From Novosphingobium sp. (GTDB taxonomy: Bacteria; Pseudomonadota; Alphaproteobacteria; Sphingomonadales; Sphingomonadaceae): DNA of 64,000 nucleotides. The notes below the pieces were generated by a model. That model ran no database searches. It had not been told where the DNA came from and saw only the letters and a program-made list of their open reading frames with translations. The stretch is taken from contig NZ_JAUYNB010000023.1 in NCBI RefSeq assembly GCF_030699305.1, positions 1 through 64,000 of the forward strand, in the 5' to 3' direction. This document shows, piece by piece, positions 60,306-64,000 of the stretch. Position numbers and translations under genes: made by a program. Numbering within the stretch: position 1 is the stretch's first letter; every line of letters starts with the position of its first letter.

Positions 60306-61694
60306 ATGCGCGCGTTTCCCCGACAAATGGCCCGACAAATGGCCCGGCTATTGGCGCATATGGGCGCAGTGCTGGCGGCCCTGACCCTGGCGGTTCAGCC
60401 CGTTACAGCGCAATCGATCCTGCGCGATGCGGAAACCGAGGCGCTGTTTCGCGATATGTCCGCCCCGCTGATCGCGGCGGCAGGCCTTGATCCGAACAAC
60501 GTCGATGTCGTGCTGATCAACGATCCCTCGCTCAACGCCTTTGTTGCGGGCGGGCAGGCGGTCTATCTGCACAGCGGCCTGATCAACGAAGCGCAGTCGG
60601 TGGGCGAAGTGCAGGGCGTGATTGCCCACGAACTGGGCCACATCACCGGCGGCCACGTGATCAGCGACGGCGGCGGCAAGGCGGCACAGGGCATCTCGAT
60701 CCTGTCGCTGCTGCTCGGCGCGGCTGCGGCGGCGGCCGGGGCGGGTGAGGCGGCGCTGGGCGTGATCATGGCCGGACAGCAGGCTGCCATGGGCAAGTAT
60801 CTGGCATTCAACCGCAGCCAGGAAGCCAGCGCCGATGCGGCCGGGGCGCAATACCTGTCGAAAGCCGGGATTTCCGGCAAGGGTTCCATCGCGTTCTTCA
60901 AGAAGCTCCAGAACATGGAGTATCGCTATGGCTACACCCGCAGTTACGACAATGAGTTCTATCGCACCCACCCGATGACATCGGACCGGATCGCGACCTT
61001 GCAGGATACCTATGAACAGGATCCGGCCTACAACGTCCCCTTCGATCCGCAGCTTGAGGCCCGGTTCCAGCGGGTCAAGGCCAAGCTGATCGGCTATGTT
61101 TCCGAACCAAAGCAGACATTGCGTGCCTGGCCTGCGACGATGACCGGAATCCCTGCGCGCTACGCCCGCGCCTATGCCTATCACAAGGAAGCACATATCG
61201 ATCAGGCGCTGGCCGAGGCTGACGCATTGCTGGCCAAGGCCCCGGGCGATCCCTATTTCCTTGAACTGAAGGGGCAGATCCTGCTGGAATCCGGGCGTCC
61301 GCACGATGCGCTGGAACCGCTGCGGCAGGCCACCGAGCAGACCCAGAACCAGCCGCTGATCGCGACCACGTTCGGCCACGCGTTGATCGCGACCGAAGAC
61401 CCGGCCAACTTCAAGGAGGCTGAGCGCGTGCTGAAAGCCGCCGTCGCGCGCGACCGCCGCAATCCGTTCGCGTGGTATCAGCTGGGCGTGGTCTATGAAG
61501 CCAATGGCGATACCGCCCGCGCGCGGCTGGCCAGCGCCGAACAGCAGGTGATGAGCTTGCAGTTCCCCCAGGCATTGCGGAGCGCCGAAGCGGCTGAAGC
61601 CGCGCTGCCGAAAGGCTCGCCCGACTGGCTGCGGGCACAGGATATCGCGATGCAGGCGCGCGCGGCGATTGAACAGCAGCGCAAACGCAAGTAG
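60306..61694 (+). CDS. M48-family periplasmic metalloprotease with TPR (BepA-like)
   Basis: A 462-residue protein. Signal peptide to about residue 36 (VLAALTLAVQPVTAQ), zinc motif HELGH (108-112) in GVIAHELGHITGGHV, third-ligand region EASADAAGAQYL, and a C-terminal TPR region (about 270-440). It would act in outer-membrane protein assembly quality control, as BepA does in E. coli. The ATG at 60306 is ten bases past the hydrolase stop; the frame is open to 60213, inside the hydrolase gene. Confidence 0.9.
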   Translation: MRAFPRQMARQMARLLAHMGAVLAALTLAVQPVTAQSILRDAETEALFRDMSAPLIAAAGLDPNNVDVVLINDPSLNAFVAGGQAVYLHSGLINEAQSVGEVQGVIAHELGHITGGHVISDGGGKAAQGISILSLLLGAAAAAAGAGEAALGVIMAGQQAAMGKYLAFNRSQEASADAAGAQYLSKAGISGKGSIAFFKKLQNMEYRYGYTRSYDNEFYRTHPMTSDRIATLQDTYEQDPAYNVPFDPQLEARFQRVKAKLIGYVSEPKQTLRAWPATMTGIPARYARAYAYHKEAHIDQALAEADALLAKAPGDPYFLELKGQILLESGRPHDALEPLRQATEQTQNQPLIATTFGHALIATEDPANFKEAERVLKAAVARDRRNPFAWYQLGVVYEANGDTARARLASAEQQVMSLQFPQALRSAEAAEAALPKGSPDWLRAQDIAMQARAAIEQQRKRK

Positions 61695-61705
61695 CGCTGC
61701 CCGCC

Positions 61706-62419
61706 ATGACCGAAACCAAATCCAGATCGATCCTGTTCGCGCTTGTCGGGCTGATCCTGTTGATCGTCGGCGGGATTGGCGGCTGGCTGTTCGAATCCCG
61801 CCGGACCGAGGAAACGGTCAAGCGGACGATTCTGGAAAACCCCGAAATCCTGCCGCAGGCGATGGAGGAATTGCAGCGCCGCGAGGCTGAAAAGCAGCTG
61901 ACCAGCGTGGGTGACAAGCTGTTCGAACCGTTCCCCGGATCGGTGCTGGGCAACCCGCAAGGCACGGTCACACTGGTCGAGTTCACCGATTTTGCCTGCA
62001 CCTATTGTCGCACCAGCGTTCCCGACGTGGATGCGCTGATCAAGGAATTCCCGCAGCTCAAGGTCGTGGTCCGGCAGTTGCCGATCCTCTCGCCGCAAAG
62101 CGCCGAAGCGGCCAGGTGGAGCCTCGCGGCGGCAGAGCAGGGGCGTTACGCCCAGTTCCATCACGCCATGTTCGCCGCCGGCCGCCCGGATGCGCAGACC
62201 ATCGCCGCCGCCGCGCAGACGGCCGGGCTGGACATGGACCGCGCGCGCAAGGCGCTGGCCGATCCGCTGATCAATGCCGAACTCAGCGGCAACCTCGACT
62301 TTGCCCGCGCGCTGGGGATCGACGGCACGCCCAGCTGGGTGATCGGCGAACAGCTGATGAGCGGCGCTGTCGGCCGTGAGGCGCTGGCCAAGGCGATCCG
62401 TCAGGCCGGGCAATCCTGA
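61706..62419 (+). CDS. DsbA-family thiol:disulfide oxidoreductase
   Basis: A 237-residue protein anchored by one helix (ILFALVGLILLIVGGIGGWL). Thioredoxin-fold active site DFACTYCRTS (CTYC) and cis-Pro GTPSWVIG. Of the ScsC/BdbD-like single-domain type. It probably oxidises or isomerises disulphides in the periplasm. It follows the BepA-like gene after 11 bases and is likely in the same operon. Confidence 0.9.
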   Translation: MTETKSRSILFALVGLILLIVGGIGGWLFESRRTEETVKRTILENPEILPQAMEELQRREAEKQLTSVGDKLFEPFPGSVLGNPQGTVTLVEFTDFACTYCRTSVPDVDALIKEFPQLKVVVRQLPILSPQSAEAARWSLAAAEQGRYAQFHHAMFAAGRPDAQTIAAAAQTAGLDMDRARKALADPLINAELSGNLDFARALGIDGTPSWVIGEQLMSGAVGREALAKAIRQAGQS

Positions 62420-62499
62420 ACCCTGCTGCCATTCATCCGGCTGCGCAACCTTGCGCAAACTGGTGGCTTGGCACGGCGGTTTTCTGCTAGAACGCGCTT

Positions 62500-63660
62500 A
62501 TGGCTGTGCTGCCCTTTCGCCCGACCCCGTTCTTCGCCAACAAGAACCGCGCGTTCTGGCGCTTGCAGGCGCTGGGCTGGGGCGGGGCGATGCTGCTGCG
62601 CGCGATGTCGGGGCTGGCCAACGGACTGTCGCTATCGTTCCTGGTGCTGGTGCTGATTTCCACGCTGACCGGGTTTTCGATCACGCTGATCCTGTCGGTC
62701 GTCTATCGCCATCTGATTACCCGGCGACCGCTGATTACCTGGAGCGTGACCGCCTTGATGCTGCCGTTCGCGGTGGCGCTTTATGCGTTCATCGACGCAT
62801 GGGTGAACGAGCTGTATTACGGCGGTGCGACCGTTGGTTTCGCACAGCGGTTCATCGGACTGTTCTACCTCGACGCGACGCTGCTGGGGGCGTGGTCTGC
62901 GCTTTATTACGCGATCAACTTCTTCCTCCAGATCGAGGAGCAGAACGATCAGCTGATCCAGCTGGAAAGCCAGGCCACCCAGGCCCAGCTGGCGATGCTG
63001 CGCTATCAGCTGAACCCGCATTTCCTGTTCAACACGCTCAATTCGATTTCCACGCTGGTGCTGCTGAAACAGACCGAGCCGGCCAACGCGATGCTCAGCC
63101 GCCTGTCCTCGTTCCTGCGCTATACGCTGGTGAACGAGCCGACCGGGCGGGTCACCGTGGCGCAGGAAGTGGATACGCTGAAGCTGTATCTGGATATCGA
63201 ACGGATGCGGTTTGAAGAGCGGCTGCGCACCAGTTTCAGGATCGATCCGATGACCGAGCAGGCGCTGCTGCCATCGCTGCTGCTGCAACCGCTGGTCGAA
63301 AACGCGATCAAGTATGCGGTCAGCACGCAGGAGGCCGGGGCTGAAATCACCATCGCCGCGCAACTCGTCGGCCAGAACCTTCGCATCGTCGTCTCGGACA
63401 CCGGACCGGGATTGCAAATGAGCGCTGCCAGCAACAGGTTGAGCGGCGTGACGTTCGATGGCGGTGAACCGGTTTCAACCGGCGTGGGTCTGGCCAACAT
63501 TCGTGACCGGCTGGCTCAGGCTTACGGCGACCAGCACCGGTTCGAAACGATGGAGCCGCCAGATGGCGGGTTTGCCGTGTTGATCGAGTTACCGTTTGAA
63601 CGCCGCGAAGCCGCGCCAGCCGCCATGCCGGAACAGCGGCGCCCGGCCCTCGCAGGCTGA
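62500..63660 (+). CDS. LytS-type sensor histidine kinase
   Basis: A 386-residue kinase with four hydrophobic segments in the first ~150 residues. Phospho-acceptor motif YQLNPHFLFNTLNSIS, N-box LVENAIKYAV, G-box GVGLANIRDRL. It pairs with the LytTR-type regulator 49 bases downstream. It has the same architecture as the ICE kinase at 3230-4711 but a different membrane part. Confidence 0.92.
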   Translation: MAVLPFRPTPFFANKNRAFWRLQALGWGGAMLLRAMSGLANGLSLSFLVLVLISTLTGFSITLILSVVYRHLITRRPLITWSVTALMLPFAVALYAFIDAWVNELYYGGATVGFAQRFIGLFYLDATLLGAWSALYYAINFFLQIEEQNDQLIQLESQATQAQLAMLRYQLNPHFLFNTLNSISTLVLLKQTEPANAMLSRLSSFLRYTLVNEPTGRVTVAQEVDTLKLYLDIERMRFEERLRTSFRIDPMTEQALLPSLLLQPLVENAIKYAVSTQEAGAEITIAAQLVGQNLRIVVSDTGPGLQMSAASNRLSGVTFDGGEPVSTGVGLANIRDRLAQAYGDQHRFETMEPPDGGFAVLIELPFERREAAPAAMPEQRRPALAG

Positions 63661-63709
63661 GAGATATACCCCGCGTCGCATCTTTGCGGCGAACAGGATC
63701 TGAAACGCC

Positions 63710-64000
63710 ATGACTATTCGCACGATCATCGTCGATGATGAAAAGCTTGCCATCCAGGGGCTGGCGCTCCGGCTGGAAAAGTTCCCCGATGTGGAGATCA
63801 TCGACACCTGCTCCAACGGGCGCGAGGCGATCCGCAAGATCAAGACCGAAAAGCCCGATCTGGTGTTCCTCGATATCCAGATGCCGGGGTTCGACGGGTT
63901 CAGCGTGGTCAAGGGCGTGATGGAAATCGAACCGCCGCTGATCGTGTTCGTCACCGCCTATCAGGAACACGCCGTCCGCGCGTTCGAGGCCAACGCGGTC
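63710..64000 (+). CDS. Response regulator, LytTR type expected (cut by window end)
   Basis: The first 97 residues are a receiver domain: IIVDDEKLAIQGL, FLDIQMPGFDGF with the phospho-Asp, and the switch Thr in VFVTAYQEHAVRAFEANAV. A LytTR output domain is expected beyond the window, as usual for partners of LytS-type kinases; this part is not seen. Confidence 0.88.
   Translation, partial: MTIRTIIVDDEKLAIQGLALRLEKFPDVEIIDTCSNGREAIRKIKTEKPDLVFLDIQMPGFDGFSVVKGVMEIEPPLIVFVTAYQEHAVRAFEANAV

Noticed and set aside
62470..62499. Sigma-54-like TTGGCACGG before the kinase gene
   Set aside because: The -12 GC dinucleotide is not at the required distance from the -24 GG.

Overview
The window reads as DNA from a GC-rich alphaproteobacterium of the Sphingomonadales (Novosphingobium/Sphingobium-like). 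The grounds are gene content and protein style: sphingomonad-type conjugation genes (TraG, relaxase-DUF3363, two DUF736 proteins, RepA of the RPA family), a TonB-dependent receptor, an MmcB repair protein, an alphaproteobacterial PAS_5 protein and an alphaproteobacterial tRNA-Gly(GCC) 3' sequence. No species can be named from this window.

Positions 1-32530 look like the right-hand part of an integrative and conjugative element (ICE). It starts with the end of a probable IS21-like insertion sequence and the coupling protein TraG. An inserted cargo follows (LytTR response regulator, LytS-type kinase, ABC ATPase, ABC permease fused to an M1 peptidase). Then comes the mobilisation and maintenance backbone: relaxase, lytic transglycosylase, DUF736, TraF-like S26 peptidase, DUF2840, iteron-like repeats, RepA, AlpA-like HTH, DUF736, HU, ParB, DUF2958 and ArdC. 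The right end carries a defence-type island. Its parts are an ImmA/XRE pair divergent from a peptide - E2-E1 fusion - JAB operon, an AbiEi-AbiEii operon with a coupled VRR-NUC gene, an MqsR/MqsA toxin-antitoxin pair and a TM0106-type nuclease. A tyrosine integrase and a 45-bp 3' fragment of tRNA-Gly(GCC) (attR) close the element. The intact tRNA and the other end should lie left of the window.

Positions 32531-51750 are chromosomal accessory DNA for uptake, oxidation and export of aromatic compounds. They hold an acyl-CoA ligase and SDR, a TetR-controlled VOC extradiol dioxygenase - FAH hydrolase - FAD hydroxylase series, and a TetR-controlled tripartite EmrAB/NodT-type efflux operon. An outer-membrane beta-barrel protein, a second FAD aromatic monooxygenase, two more TetR regulators and a TonB-dependent receptor follow. 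A short Rep-like remnant and a membrane protein lie next to tRNA-Arg(CCG).

Positions 52000-64000 look like core chromosome: MmcB, DUF1289, a DEAD-box RNA helicase, sterol desaturase, DUF2141, an MFS exporter, a PAS_5 protein, an alpha/beta hydrolase, a BepA-like M48 protease, a DsbA-like thioredoxin-fold protein, and a LytS/LytTR pair cut by the window end.

The most unusual item is the operon at 21905-24316. A 46-residue proline- and histidine-rich peptide without lysine or cysteine ends in Val-Gly and precedes an E2-E1 fusion and a JAMM/JAB isopeptidase, in the slot where known ubiquitin-like or CBASS systems encode the protein to be conjugated. The whole module with its divergent XRE/ImmA regulators lies between two direct copies of a ~90-bp repeat.
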